From assembly GCA_012934845.2 (NCBI GenBank), contig WNNJ02001818.1, positions 1-64,000 of the forward strand: a stretch of DNA of 64,000 nucleotides, in the 5' to 3' direction. This stretch comes from Pomphorhynchus laevis (lineage: Eukaryota; Acanthocephala; Palaeacanthocephala; Echinorhynchida; Pomphorhynchidae). The position numbers and the translations under genes were made by a program. Within the stretch, counting starts at the first letter, position 1, and every line of letters starts with the position of its first letter. The notes under the pieces were generated by a model. The model was not told the origin of the DNA, searched no databases, and saw nothing but the letters and a program-made list of their open reading frames with translations. This document shows positions 11,101-21,139 of this stretch, piece after piece.

Positions 11101-13009
11101 AATATCGAAGAAATATTCTTTTTTCTGTGAATGGCATTGAGATAAAAAATAATTAAAAATATTAATTTTTTAAATGAATACATTAATTATAAACAATATT
11201 CATTTGTGTATTTCTGCATGTTATAACTACGTACTATTTGCATAGTTCTATATACTACATGTTGCACGCAACTTTGATAACACGAACTAAATTCAATTAT
11301 GAAACTAATCGAAAAGTTAAAACCCTATCACAATTTTTTTAATCAGCAAAACGTAATAATTATATTTTCCAAGCGATAACTACAAACATATGCTGTCGAA
11401 TCATTCACATACAGAAATGCCTTTAATCAATTCAGTGGCGAACGAACTAGATGCTATAGCAGAACCGCATCCAAATGTTTTAAATCTAGCGTCAACAATT
11501 TTTCCATGTTCATCAACTTTAATCTAAAGTAACAAATATTCGCAGTAAGACAATCTTAATTTAATGTTGAAAGACGATGCAATTTTGGCTTAAATAATAA
11601 ATAATATTAAGAAATGGGGAAAATACGAAAATTTTAATGCTAATTATAGAATTTCATTTTGGAAATAAAAACTTTGCGTATTTTAATCATTTCGTATTGC
11701 TGAGATACAGTGATGCAAGTATTACTCAACTGAAATTTTGAGCGATACAAAAATCCAATGACACTTAATAACTACAAGCCAAATACTATAATATTGACGT
11801 AATTTTATAGAGCCGAATAACACAAGTTAACCTTACTGTAACACCTAAACATTTTTGTATGTTTCCTTGCTATTATATATTAATTTATGATGCTGACTTG
11901 TTCACGAATGAATTATTAATTCAATTACTCTGTATTTAAATGCTAAAATGTAAAGAAACTATTATGGTGCTGTTATAAATTTATTTATAATTTATATAAA
12001 TAAATTATATCCTGAAATATATTGATCCAAGCAGGTAAATTAGTAAACTATACCAGAGAGTTAACTTTCAAAATATTGCATTTATTATTAAATGTCCGAT
12101 ACACAATTATTATTAAATATTTAGATATTATTAAATAATTTTGAACAATTAAAAAGCATTATAAAATTCTTTAAATATATTCGATCTACTTTTAAAGTTA
12201 TATTTCAACACTGAATGGTAAAGAACAGGAATAAAATAATTTTACATTTTTAAGGTTAAATGTTTTATATTTCGACGTCATCATTTTTCTTATGAATAAT
12301 ATTATCAAAATATACGATTAGAAAAAATTTGAATATTTAAAACGAATCCAATACGTAAATCTCAGAATTTAGTAATAAGATTCTATTAAGTGATTTTCGA
12401 TCGATATATTGTAAAATCGTTTAACGAAGATTGCACACGTTTGTTGACCATCATGTTTTATATTAAAAATATCAATTTTTTCTTATTTATTGTTTTAATT
12501 TACGAAACTTAGGAAATAAGTGAGTAAAAAGGTTTTATTCCAAAAAAGTTCATTTTGATTGCTCCTGTAATCATCGTCTTCAGGAATTATAAAAGTGTTC
12601 CGGTTTTTTAAGGCTTTTTGGTTACATATCATAGTTTTGATTGAATCATATCAAAATGAGCATTAAAATTTACTAAAGAAACAAAAATATAAATGGAGAA
12701 ATTAGTTAAGCAGAATTTTTTTACTGTTAATGGAGTATAATTATTTACTAAGCGTTTAATTTTTTGATAAATACTAATGTTTACTTGCCTGTAATTTCAT
12801 TACGTCACCGCAAGCAGGGGCGCCCACCAAACCAGTGCCAACGTTAATATCGTCTTTGTTGAAGGATCCAACATTACGTGGATGTTCGTAATGATCAATC
12901 ACCTACATTAATCAGTAAATTTCAATTTAATAATTTTTCAAAATACGTTTTTGTGATAGTCTCGTTTGATCATACATTGAAGTATGTTTACTGCTGCTAA
13001 CTTTTGCAT
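8134..13009 (-). CDS. ISCU: Iron-sulfur cluster assembly scaffold protein ISCU, mitochondrial (5 exons, complete)
   Basis: Scaffold on which NFS1 and frataxin build [2Fe-2S] clusters in mitochondria. Exons, in order: 13009-12947, 12902-12789, 11523-11413, 8364-8286, 8237-8134. They join in phase to 156 residues with one stop at the end. Residues 1-20 ([11 protein letters not shown]...) look like a targeting presequence. [16 protein letters not shown] follows. Cluster ligands are visible: Cys52 (PACGDV), Cys78 (TFGCGS) and Cys121 with His120 (KLHCS). LPPVK (114-118) is the HSPA9-binding motif. The residue after HCS is Met, the usual state at the frataxin-bypass position, and its codon is split A|TG by a 48-bp intron. 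Introns are 44, 1265, 3048 and 48 bp. The 1265-bp one has a GC donor (CAG|GCAAGT). Human ISCU precursor is about 167 residues, so length fits. Confidence 0.93.
8400..8592. repeat. Simple A/T repeat (ataat/tatta runs)
   Basis: Irregular runs of tataatataat and attattataat lie inside the 3048-bp ISCU intron, directly before the LINE-C fragment. Confidence 0.7.
8595..9480 (+). pseudogene. LINE-C fragment: C-terminal part of RT plus 3' end
   Basis: The plus-strand translation, with frameshifts and stops, matches the RT at 30.9-32.1 kb: LNSRWSF.SHVEEK against LTSRWSFKLHIEKK, then [15 protein letters not shown] against WTDLTTANFAQIDKC. A degenerate CxxC...H...C finger near 9210-9270 matches the CFFCGDRCES...H finger there. 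The 3' end, taaataaatttctctacattattattat, matches the other copy's end, so the family appears to finish in an ATT-rich tail. It lies inside the ISCU intron, antisense to the gene. Confidence 0.75.
9848..9926 (-). ncRNA. tRNA-like sequence with Pol III boxes (pseudo-tRNA or SINE head)
   Basis: Read on the minus strand there is an A-box-like TGGCCGAATGG, a B-box-like GATTCAAACC about 33 bases on, and a TTTTT terminator at 9852-9848. The A box resembles Ser/Leu tRNAs. The acceptor stem CCCCGCG has no matching 3' strand and the T stem does not pair, so it is not a functional tRNA. It lies in the ISCU intron, on the same strand as the gene. Confidence 0.4.
10365..10577 (+). CDS. Small ORF, possibly a degenerate Sm-like protein, inside ISCU intron
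   Basis: A 70-residue frame opens with a true ATG ([11 protein letters not shown]) on the strand opposite ISCU. The middle ([15 protein letters not shown]) can be laid against the Sm1 motif of Sm/LSm proteins (G..L.G....MN..L). The end ([13 protein letters not shown]) can be laid against the Sm2 motif (..IRG..I.....P). SmD1 is the nearest family I can think of, but the agreement is loose and several fixed residues are missing. It stands out as the only reasonably codon-like ORF in this A/T-rich intron. It could equally be a chance frame or the relic of a processed pseudogene. No introns or partner exons are seen. Confidence 0.25.
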   Translation: MRILWLNRYKNKEHSTSRSVIIPFNTTIEGALNGQLNSHITLGVSRGLYVKSARTVYKIHGKDVKVQIPI

Positions 13010-13082
13010 TGAAAATATTTTTAAAATTTTCTTAAGATTCTATTTATGTTTCTAAAATACAGCAAAAAGACATTCTGATTTT

Positions 13083-13541
13083 AACGACATAATGCATTTA
13101 AAGTATTAAAGAATGTTAAATCATATTTACTATAATACATCAGGTGTGCACATATTTCAAAGCGATTTCATTACACTAATTTGATCCGGACATTTAATTT
13201 GATTAATATCGGATTTATTAGTTTAAAGAATTATTTTATAATTAGAGGGCAAATAAGAAATTGCCATGTTCAAAGTATAAAGGACGAGAAATGTCAATAT
13301 TTATCATAAGGAAAATTTAAAATTAAACGACATAATGCATTCAAAGTATTAAAGAATGTTAAATCATATTTACTATAATACATCAAAGCGATTTCATTAC
13401 ACTAATTTGATCCGGACATTTAATTTGATTAATATCGGATTTATTAGTTTAAAGAATTATTTTATAATTAGAGGGCAAATAAGAAATTGCCATGTTCAAA
13501 GTATAAAGGACGAGAAATGTCAATATTTATCATAAGGAAAA
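13083..13541. repeat. Tandem duplication just upstream of the ISCU start
   Basis: About 216-240 bp occur twice with a period of 243 (13083 and 13326, both starting aacgacataatgcat). The second copy lacks 15 bases found in the first (ggtgtgcacatattt). Otherwise the units are nearly identical. The nearer unit begins 74 bp upstream of the ISCU ATG at 13009, so promoter sequence may be duplicated. Confidence 0.85.
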
Positions 13542-14171
13542 CAAATTTTGGAATTAAACAGTTTTCCTCAATTATTACATGAACAAAATATGGAAGCAAG
13601 AAATATAGAATTATCAAAAAATTAAGAAATATTTAAATTGTTATTTAAAGCATTGACAAATCTAAAACAAAAAACATTTTTAATTATTTTTTAAACTGAA
13701 ATTTAATTCCTCTATGCCTTATTCGGATACATTGTATATTAATTATTTGTAAATACCTACAAACTTATTAATTGTTTTATTTTAAATTTTTATTTTTTTA
13801 TAAATATAAATTTTTTAAATAATTATTTATTATTTAAAGTTATTTATCTTTATTTATCTCTGTTCTGATTAATTGTAATATTTTATAAAAAAATCGATTT
13901 AAATTTAAATGTAACATCGTAAAATAGATACACGTAGATTTTAAACTGAATCGTCAAGAATTGTTGTATTTCATCCTAAAAAATGCTTATCTAAATACAT
14001 TATCTATTATCTAAATATAACATTAAATCTGTAATACTCGGTTATTTCTCTTGAATCATAAATATCGCTTTAATTTATTTGCCAATAATTAAATTTAATA
14101 AATAATTATTGAAACTGGATCACAAGAAGAAAAAATGGTGGCTCCATAGCACTGTCGAATGATTTTATAGA
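13542..14171. other. A/T-rich sequence without recognisable genes
   Basis: I see no ORF with domain character, no splice-supported exon and no clear repeat beyond short A/T runs. Confidence 0.5.
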
Positions 14172-14361
14172 GTTGATACCGATCCATTATTGATAAATAA
14201 TTATTCGAGCTAGATCAAAGGAAAGAAGAAATTATTTTTGATATTCATCTTCAGAATTTTCAGAAGATGCTAACAGTAGTTAGCGAAATATCAAAAAAAA
14301 ATCTTCTTCCTTTGATCCAGTTCCAATAATTATTTATCAATAATGGATCAGTATCAACTAT
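14172..14361. repeat. Foldback (MITE-like) repeat
   Basis: The arm at 14172-14245 (gttgataccgatccattatt...) is the inverted complement of 14287-14361 (...aataatggatcagtatcaac) with a few mismatches. The arms surround a short centre containing gatgctaacagtagttagcg. The same centre motif appears in the foldback at 38.5 kb. Confidence 0.75.
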
Positions 14362-15312
14362 TTAAATAAAACTAAACAAAGAATTAAAAATAAAAAAAAT
14401 GTTAATATATATACTAAAAGCTGCATAATCATCAATTTTAATATAAATAATTCTTATAAAATTATATTAAAATTAAAATTAAATTATTTAACGTAATTAT
14501 AATTTAATTATTTAACATAATTAAATTTCGTTTAGTAACAAAATCGTTTAGACAAATAAAAGTGAGGCGGTTATGCTTTCACCTGCAATCAGATAGCAAA
14601 TTACGAATTAACAATTAAGTTTTACAAATAAACGTTGAAAGATTGTAATTTAAATATTCACCAAGTGAGATATTCTTCTGATATAAAAATCTTTAAAGTT
14701 TCGATAAAATCTATCTGGTGTGAGTGATTATTCAATGGAGCAAACATATATATAAATCGCCAATAAATCCGTTGTCATGTTAACGGAGTCATGAATGTAA
14801 TTCTCAATGTAATTCTCAAGAATACTAAAACCACCACATTTCAATAAGTGGCTTGATATACATAGATAATTTTGTCGATCAAGAAATTCTAGAGGCTAAA
14901 TGATATTACAGCTGATCTGATCTTTAAACGACAATAATAGTTTACAGTACACGAAAAATAATTCAGTTTTAATTATATATGTAAAAATATTTGTTTAATT
15001 GTTGAATTGTTTAAACTTATAACTAGATTGAATTACATATGAATTAATTATTTAAAACTATCTGTCTTTAGAGTGCTCCTACATCTCTGTCGATTCGACC
15101 ACACATCGACATATCTTGCCCAACTCTCCTGGCCCACCATCCATATCCTCATTCAATTGGCGGAGTTGGATGAGGATATGGAAATATGTCGTGTTAGATA
15201 TCGGTGCATGTGATAAAAGCGAATATCAAAACCAACGGCGAAATGCCTCCAATTATCCAAAAGTTATTTGTCACCGAGGAATGCGACAACTGAAGTATGT
15301 TGAATCGTAAAA
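14362..15312. other. A/T-rich sequence with a short inverted repeat
   Basis: No supported gene. Bases 15145-15185 contain an inverted repeat (atatcctcattcaatt against ttggatgaggatat). The phrase tagaggctaaatgatattac occurs at 14890 and again at 15316, so this is repeat-derived in part. Confidence 0.45.
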
Positions 15313-15480
15313 GTAAACTCTAGAGGCTAAATGATATTACATGTAAAATAAAATGATAAATAGTATCATAACCTCAATATCAAATACCAAAACATCATAA
15401 CCTTGATCTGAATAATAAATCTCTATTTTAATAGTGATATACAAACTTACGCCGCAAACCTGTTGTAGGACAAACTTAGT
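15313..15480. repeat. Copy of the repeat found at 17822-17990
   Basis: It shares aaccttgatctgaataataaatctc and gtgatatacaaacttac with the 17.8-18.0 kb region, in the same orientation. Both sit ahead of the same protease-like fragment, so they are two copies of one decayed element. Confidence 0.6.
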
Positions 15481-15483
15481 TGA

Positions 15484-15640
15484 AACAATATGGGTCGAGT
15501 AATAATGGTTGAAACCTGATAACATAGCAGTTTCTCCTGATGACATATAATCCTTATTCTGATACATCGTCAGTTATTTATTAGTCAATTCATAAAAATG
15601 ACTTTTTAAATTTCAATTTTCCATTTTAACTTAATTTAAA
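15484..15640 (-). repeat. PLE-associated 3' motif, copy
   Basis: It contains gaaacctgataacatagcag, then ctcctgatgaca, then agttatttattagtcaattcataaaaatgac. This is the order and orientation of the motif downstream of the PLE frame at 62.4 kb. It interrupts the element whose two parts lie at 15313-15480 and 15838-15975. Confidence 0.7.
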
Positions 15641-15837
15641 TTATAGAAAATCTTATATTAAATTATTTATTTAATAATTTTATATCAGATTACATATAAT
15701 TAATATAAAATATTATATAACATCTTATATAAAAGTTATTAATTATTTATAATTATATGTTATTTAATTATTTTATTTATTTTTTGATCATTATGTTTAA
15801 TTATCAATAATTTAATTTACGTAGACACAGCTACCTT

Positions 15838-15975
15838 ATCTGATTTGCTCCAATTTCCTGCAATTCCACAAAAGCTTTGTTATTTTTATCAAATTAAATG
15901 AAATAGATGGTATAAAACTGATCGACACAGGAAGTATTAGAATATTCATGTTTTCGAAAGCCATTGTTAATACAT
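15838..15975 (+). pseudogene. Retroelement aspartic-protease fragment (LIDTGS), copy 1
   Basis: The plus-strand reading includes GIKLIDTGSIRIFMFSKA, where DTGS is the retropepsin active-site motif. It is a near-identical counterpart of 18018-18150 but lacks about three codons before LIDTG. Upstream and downstream frames are broken. Confidence 0.6.
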
Positions 15976-16399
15976 TAAGAGTTAATATCAAAACAGTATT
16001 TGACTTAGTCAGTAATTCAGTGAGATCAAAATCCACCAGCTTAACAACGCACTGCCTTCCACTGAACCATTCACGGTCTATCACACATATGAGGATCCAA
16101 TAGATTCGTACTATGGTCGGTAGTTTCGACCTGAGGAGCTTCAAAAATCTTAGTCTTTGCTATGGGGGACGTCTTCTTGGAAAAAAGACTAATCCCAAAA
16201 TTGCCCATGTGTATCAAAAGCGAACCTGATAACTCCATCTTAATAACAGATTATGGGCTCGATGCCTGTCCATCTAGCACTTACCATGACATTTTTTGAG
16301 CCTATTCAAGTCTAATCTGGATGCCCATTTAAACGTAATGGTAAACCTCGGGTATCTTACTCAATGCGTAAATACTGAGAGGGTTGATTGTTTATAATG

Positions 16400-17760
16400 G
16401 AGGAAATATAATGCAAGTCTCTTTAGCTTTTTATTGTGGCAGGGTTGCAATTGAAGGCGACTAACTGCGATTTGGATAAATTGAGGAAAATATTAGATGG
16501 AAGTAACTGGTCTTTTAATCTTATGAAAAAACGGCTGATGTCCGAGATTAAACCTTTGCACATCTGTCTCGAAAATAGGGTGTGGTATCATCAGCGTATA
16601 CGACTTGATGTTGATTACGTTAAAGGGTTTGAAACAATGAAGACAGCAAGAAATAGGATGGGAGAAAGTGGGGATGCTTGTGGAACACCCGTAATAGGGT
16701 AGAACTAACGGGAATCAGGGTCGTCTTCGTAAAAGAATTACTTAGTGTAAAGTAATATCTCCACACTGTTAAAAATTTTCGAAGGCAGCCCAAGGGACCT
16801 GAGAGAAGAGATAACAAAAGAAATTGAGACGAGGTTGAATGCAGCAGAAAAGTCAAGAAAGACAGCTACAGCAAACTGATGATTGCTTTCCTGACAAAAC
16901 AGATACACTGCACCGATAAATAAATGGACTAAGTAACCTTTCACAAACCCATAAAAACCAGAAAGGATTAAATTGCACTTGTTTAAAAGGTCGCGAATTT
17001 TACGCCCAAATGTTTTCGTAAATGGAGATGATGAAGTTTTGAATCGAAACGGGCAGCCGGCCTTTAGAACAAGTAACCGGTTTCTTCGTTGGTAAAAATA
17101 AACGTCTGTTCATGTTAATCCCGGCAATATCGGAAGGGGTGGCTCAGAACATCGTAATGACAATTTACTTTTTCTGAATGTATGTCAGAAGCTGGCATAC
17201 ACGAATATAGAGTTGCGAATGGGTTTTGGAAGTTCTTGTTAGTAGGCCCCAGGAGTTCAATATATCTGTAACGGAGAGATCGCTACTCTTGAAACCGTCA
17301 AAGGTAGGGATAAGTTGGTGAGTGATAGTTGCTCCATAATTGTGTAGGGATAGTGATTCATACAAAACTTTATCAAGGCATATGTTACCAATCCAACCCG
17401 ATGCCATCTTTTTCCAGCAAACAACCTTCTCCTTCTTGACTATCTTCCAAAGAGAATACTAAGGGTTAATAGGAACAATGCTCGCCTTATCTCCACTTAG
17501 CTGGAGTATATATCTAGAGGTTCAGTATTCTTTCGAGAGGGCCTGTCTGATGGAAAGAGAGATATTTGAAAAGTGTAGCATTTTTGCTAGGGCCTTGATT
17601 TTTGTTGTATTATGATTGAATATGCGACCTCTATATGTAATTGAAATGGTTGCTGTAGCTTGTGATGAGAGCTAGGAATTAAATAGGGTTATCCTCACAT
17701 TTCCTACAACAGGAAAGAGTCAGATAACTACCTGGAAGAAATCCACTCTGATGTGATCAA
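16400..17760 (-). pseudogene. LINE-B, decayed RT copy
   Basis: Several minus-strand pieces (16944-16738, 16856-16620, 17407-17165) match the better copy at 36.0-38.1 kb. Examples are the phrase AVFLDFSAAFN, matching the RT A motif AVFLDFSVVFD, and RSLGLPSKIFN matching WSLGLPARIVN. The pieces are in different frames with stops between, so the copy is dead. It spans the linker and the RT fingers and palm. The endonuclease is not seen here. Confidence 0.75.
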
Positions 17761-17789
17761 ATACGCATTGATAATATGATCATAGATAA

Positions 17790-18165
17790 TTGATGAACAT
17801 ATAAAATTGAGTCGATCAAGAAACCTAGATACTTAATAATATTACATCTAAAATATAAATATAAATTATACAAATGAATATTCCCGTAACCTAAATACCA
17901 AATTTTTAAAATACTCAGATCAAAACCTTGATCTGAATAATAAATCTCCATGTTCATAGTGATATACAAACTTACACCGCAAGACTTTTGAACGACAAGC
18001 TTGATTAAAATAATATAGATCTTGCTCCAATTTCATGCAATTCCACAACACATTTGTTAGTTTTATTTAATGAAATCAATGGTATAAAACTCAAAGCATT
18101 GATCGACACAGGAAGTATTAGAATATTCATGTTTTCGAAAGCCGTTGAACTTTATAACATTTATA
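17790..18165 (+). pseudogene. Retroelement protease fragment (LIDTGS), copy 2
   Basis: Bases 18018-18163 form an open stretch ending at a stop, with INGIKLKALIDTGS as the retropepsin active-site region. The upstream part (17822-17990) repeats 15313-15480. The 45 bases around DTGS are the same in both copies, which is striking in otherwise diverged sequence. Confidence 0.6.
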
Positions 18166-18411
18166 TTTAATGTTAAAGTTCAAAACATTTTGCATTGTTC
18201 TACAATTCTTCTTTTGCTGGAACTGCTACTGACTCATTTTCATCTGTATGATTTATCCTTGTCCGGCGCTTATTTCATTCTCATTGTCATACTTGTACTT
18301 TATCACATCGCCTTTAATTTTGTTTAAATATGAAAATTGTTGACTTAAAGCTTCCGCTATAGTTAAAAGTTTAAGTCATTGAATTCATCATCTCATTAGC
18401 ATAAATTTTTA

Positions 18412-18680
18412 AATTATAACCGATCATAGGTGCATTTCATATATTTTCAAGCAACCGTAAAAGTTAATGCTTTTTAAGTTATGCCTTTTTAAGTATATCT
18501 TAAAAAACCAGACTGTCGAGATGTTACAACTGACAAGACGAATACATTTTCAAATTATAACCGATCATAGGTGCATTTCATATATTTTCAAGTAACCTTA
18601 AAAGTTAATACTTTTTAAGTTATGCCTTTTTAAGCATATCTTAAAAAACCAGACTGTCGAGATGTTACAACTGATATTTT
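18412..18680. repeat. Two-unit tandem repeat, period 141 bp
   Basis: The unit beginning aaattataaccgatcatagg occurs at 18411 and 18552 with only a few base differences, and each unit ends near gatgttacaactga. Confidence 0.85.
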
Positions 18681-18699
18681 TGATAGTAAAAAATCATAA

Positions 18700-19250
18700 T
18701 ACTGGAAAGAACAGAATACAAGCTGATCAAGTGCATGTAAGACTTCAAATGTCTCCTTACAATTTCAACACTTTATAGATACATGCTTACAGCAGTTGAC
18801 GATATAGACGTTTTCTCTTAGCCTGGCTTTGTAAAGACTAGCACTTCAACTGTAATTGAGTGATTGTGCAGACTATTTCAGCTATTTGGTGCTTTAGCGA
18901 GTATTCATTCTCGTAGAGCTGATTTTTTTTGTCGCAGAATATTCGTAATTTTCTCAGTCGAAACAATATCACATCTTCCCACACAACTCCCTATGATATT
19001 CATTGCAACGGTTAGTGTTAAAAATTCAAAATCATTTAAAAGTAAGTTGAGTTTGCTATACCGCGTAAAGTTAGATAAATAGTAATAGTTGTTTTTGCCA
19101 TTTCCATTGATTTCGATTCGTAACCTTGAGTGTAGGCAACAGACGTCCATCCATATGGGAGGTTGTTTGGATTTAGAAAATCTGCTTCTGGAATTTTAAT
19201 CTTCTTTGTTGACAATGTGAACTAGACGAGTATTTTTGCGAAATTTTTGA
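18700..19250 (-). pseudogene. Possible LINE C-terminal fragment
   Basis: The minus-strand reading near 18860-18730 has ARLRENVY followed by a CxxCKETFEVLH-like segment, reminiscent of the zinc finger after the RT in R2-like LINEs. The frame carries stops and the similarity is weak. Confidence 0.25.
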
Positions 19251-19309
19251 AAGGAATCTAAACATGTTTACTGTCCGAAGTTTCTTCTTATAGATGACAA
19301 CAATATGTA

Positions 19310-19338
19310 ACCGTATGTTTGAAAAACATACGGTTAAA
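19310..19338. repeat. Perfect short hairpin
   Basis: aaccgtatgttt and its exact inverted complement aacatacggtt are separated by a 4-5 base loop. The context is non-coding and the function is unknown. Confidence 0.6.
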
Positions 19339-19493
19339 ACATATTATAAATGCAAAACATATTATAATCTGCCCTATGTAAAAGTGTTGGTTCAAATTGA
19401 AAAATCTATTACTTAGTTTGGTGATAACTTTACTGAAAGTTGGAGATATTTAAATCATACATTTCCTCGAATTTAGCAAATGTTAATTTATGG

Positions 19494-19970
19494 GAACAAA
19501 GGAAAATCAAAGATTAAAGGATTATTCAATATTTCAATGGCAACTGCCTTCATCAGCAGACTTCTTCGACGCCGGTGTTTTGATCCCATCTTCAATGAAC
19601 TTATCAACCTCCGTTGGCTCAATGTACTGAATTGAGTTTTGTATTATTCTACCGTTCTCGCTTTTCGTTCACTTTATCATCCCCTCCGTATCTTCATCTA
19701 AAATTGCATGGTGCTTAACATTCGTACTCCGGAGTACTGATCAGCAGAAACTGATCAAACAATCAGTTTCTGCTAAACATTTATCGTCACCGCGCGAACT
19801 TTGGCCTGCGTTCCTGTTTCATCTTTATGCCTCTCATTTGGAATCCTATCACCCTCAACTATAACAATTTTAAAAACTGTAAACACTTTCTTTTCCTGAT
19901 GATGATATCAGTTGTCATTGAATCTATTGAATAATCCTTTGGTATTTGATTTTCCTTTGTTCCTATAAGC
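19494..19970. mobile_element. Non-autonomous DNA-transposon-like element with about 55-bp TIRs
   Basis: The left end ggaacaaaggaaaatcaaa...aaaggattattcaatattt is the inverted complement of the right end, with a few differences, over about 55 bp. About 370 bp lie between, with higher G+C than the surroundings and no transposase frame. The flanks do not show a clear target duplication by eye. Confidence 0.65.
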
Positions 19971-21139
19971 TAACATGTACTGAAAGTAAAACCAAGTCAC
20001 TAGACCAGATTAATTTGATGTTGACATACTAAGTTAATATTTAATCCAATTGACATTTATTTTATATATATATGGGATATAGCAATAAAAGTATTTTATT
20101 GCTATAGTATTTTATCAGTATTTTTGATCGATCTATAGCGATTCGTTATCTTATCTTACAAAGTACCATATAATTTACAACCAGGTATGTTATAAAACAA
20201 ACGATTCGGATTTTGAGAATTTACAGAACGATGAAGTTGATCAATTTTTTGCATTTTATCATATCACGTAGTACTATATAGTACGGCAACACTTTAGTTG
20301 CAATACTATACAGTAACGGCAAAACTCTAGTATTCGCAGGCCTCCAGATTATTTTTTATATTTTATATACCCATAACTCATCAGTAACAATTGAGTTGAG
20401 AGTATTGAAAGCAAATATCATTAGCCAAAGATTTATTATATATCGGAGGCTATGAGTCTGGGCATACTGACCCTGCTAATTTAAGATTATTTAGTTCCTC
20501 ATAAAAAAGTTATTATTTTTTATTACTTAATTTCAATTTTTCATACACTCAACTTAATATTCGTAAAAAATGATATCGATTATATGAAAGTGCATTGGAT
20601 GAGGTATATAAAAATACAGAATTAATCATTTCGTAAGTTCATGTAAGAAATTAAGATTATGCTTTTCAAGCTAATCTGGATAATGAAACTTTGTTAAACA
20701 ATAACGAAATTTTAAGTTCATTTTTAATACTAAAAAACAAACATGAACTACCTATTGTAAAAACTGAACAATTTGGTTAAAAATTTAATTAATTTTCATA
20801 TTTCATCTTAAATAATACTATACATGTTTGCTCAGACCTTTATCAACCTATACACGGTAAGATAGTATGTAATTCAGCAAGATTTTCAGGTTATATTTCG
20901 CATTGCGTTTTAAGCATATGACCGATTACAAAATGAAATTATGAGTATGTCCCTGCAAACGGCACAACCAATATGCACTAAACTTGTGAGGCGAGCAAGC
21001 CTGCTCTCGAGACTGAAAAGAGCAAAATGGCAACCTTTCGACCATCAGCTCCATCTAGTGGACATGTTCATCCACTAGTAGGCTTCTGATTTGTAGATAT
21101 ACATACTTCATTGTCCTTCATTCTACGAATACAAAGACA
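19971..21139. other. Sequence without recognisable genes
   Basis: A/T-rich, with short palindromes such as gtagtactatatagtac near 20268. A more G+C-rich stretch at 20990-21130 may be a repeat or LTR remnant, but I can name no family. No exon could be supported. Confidence 0.45.
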
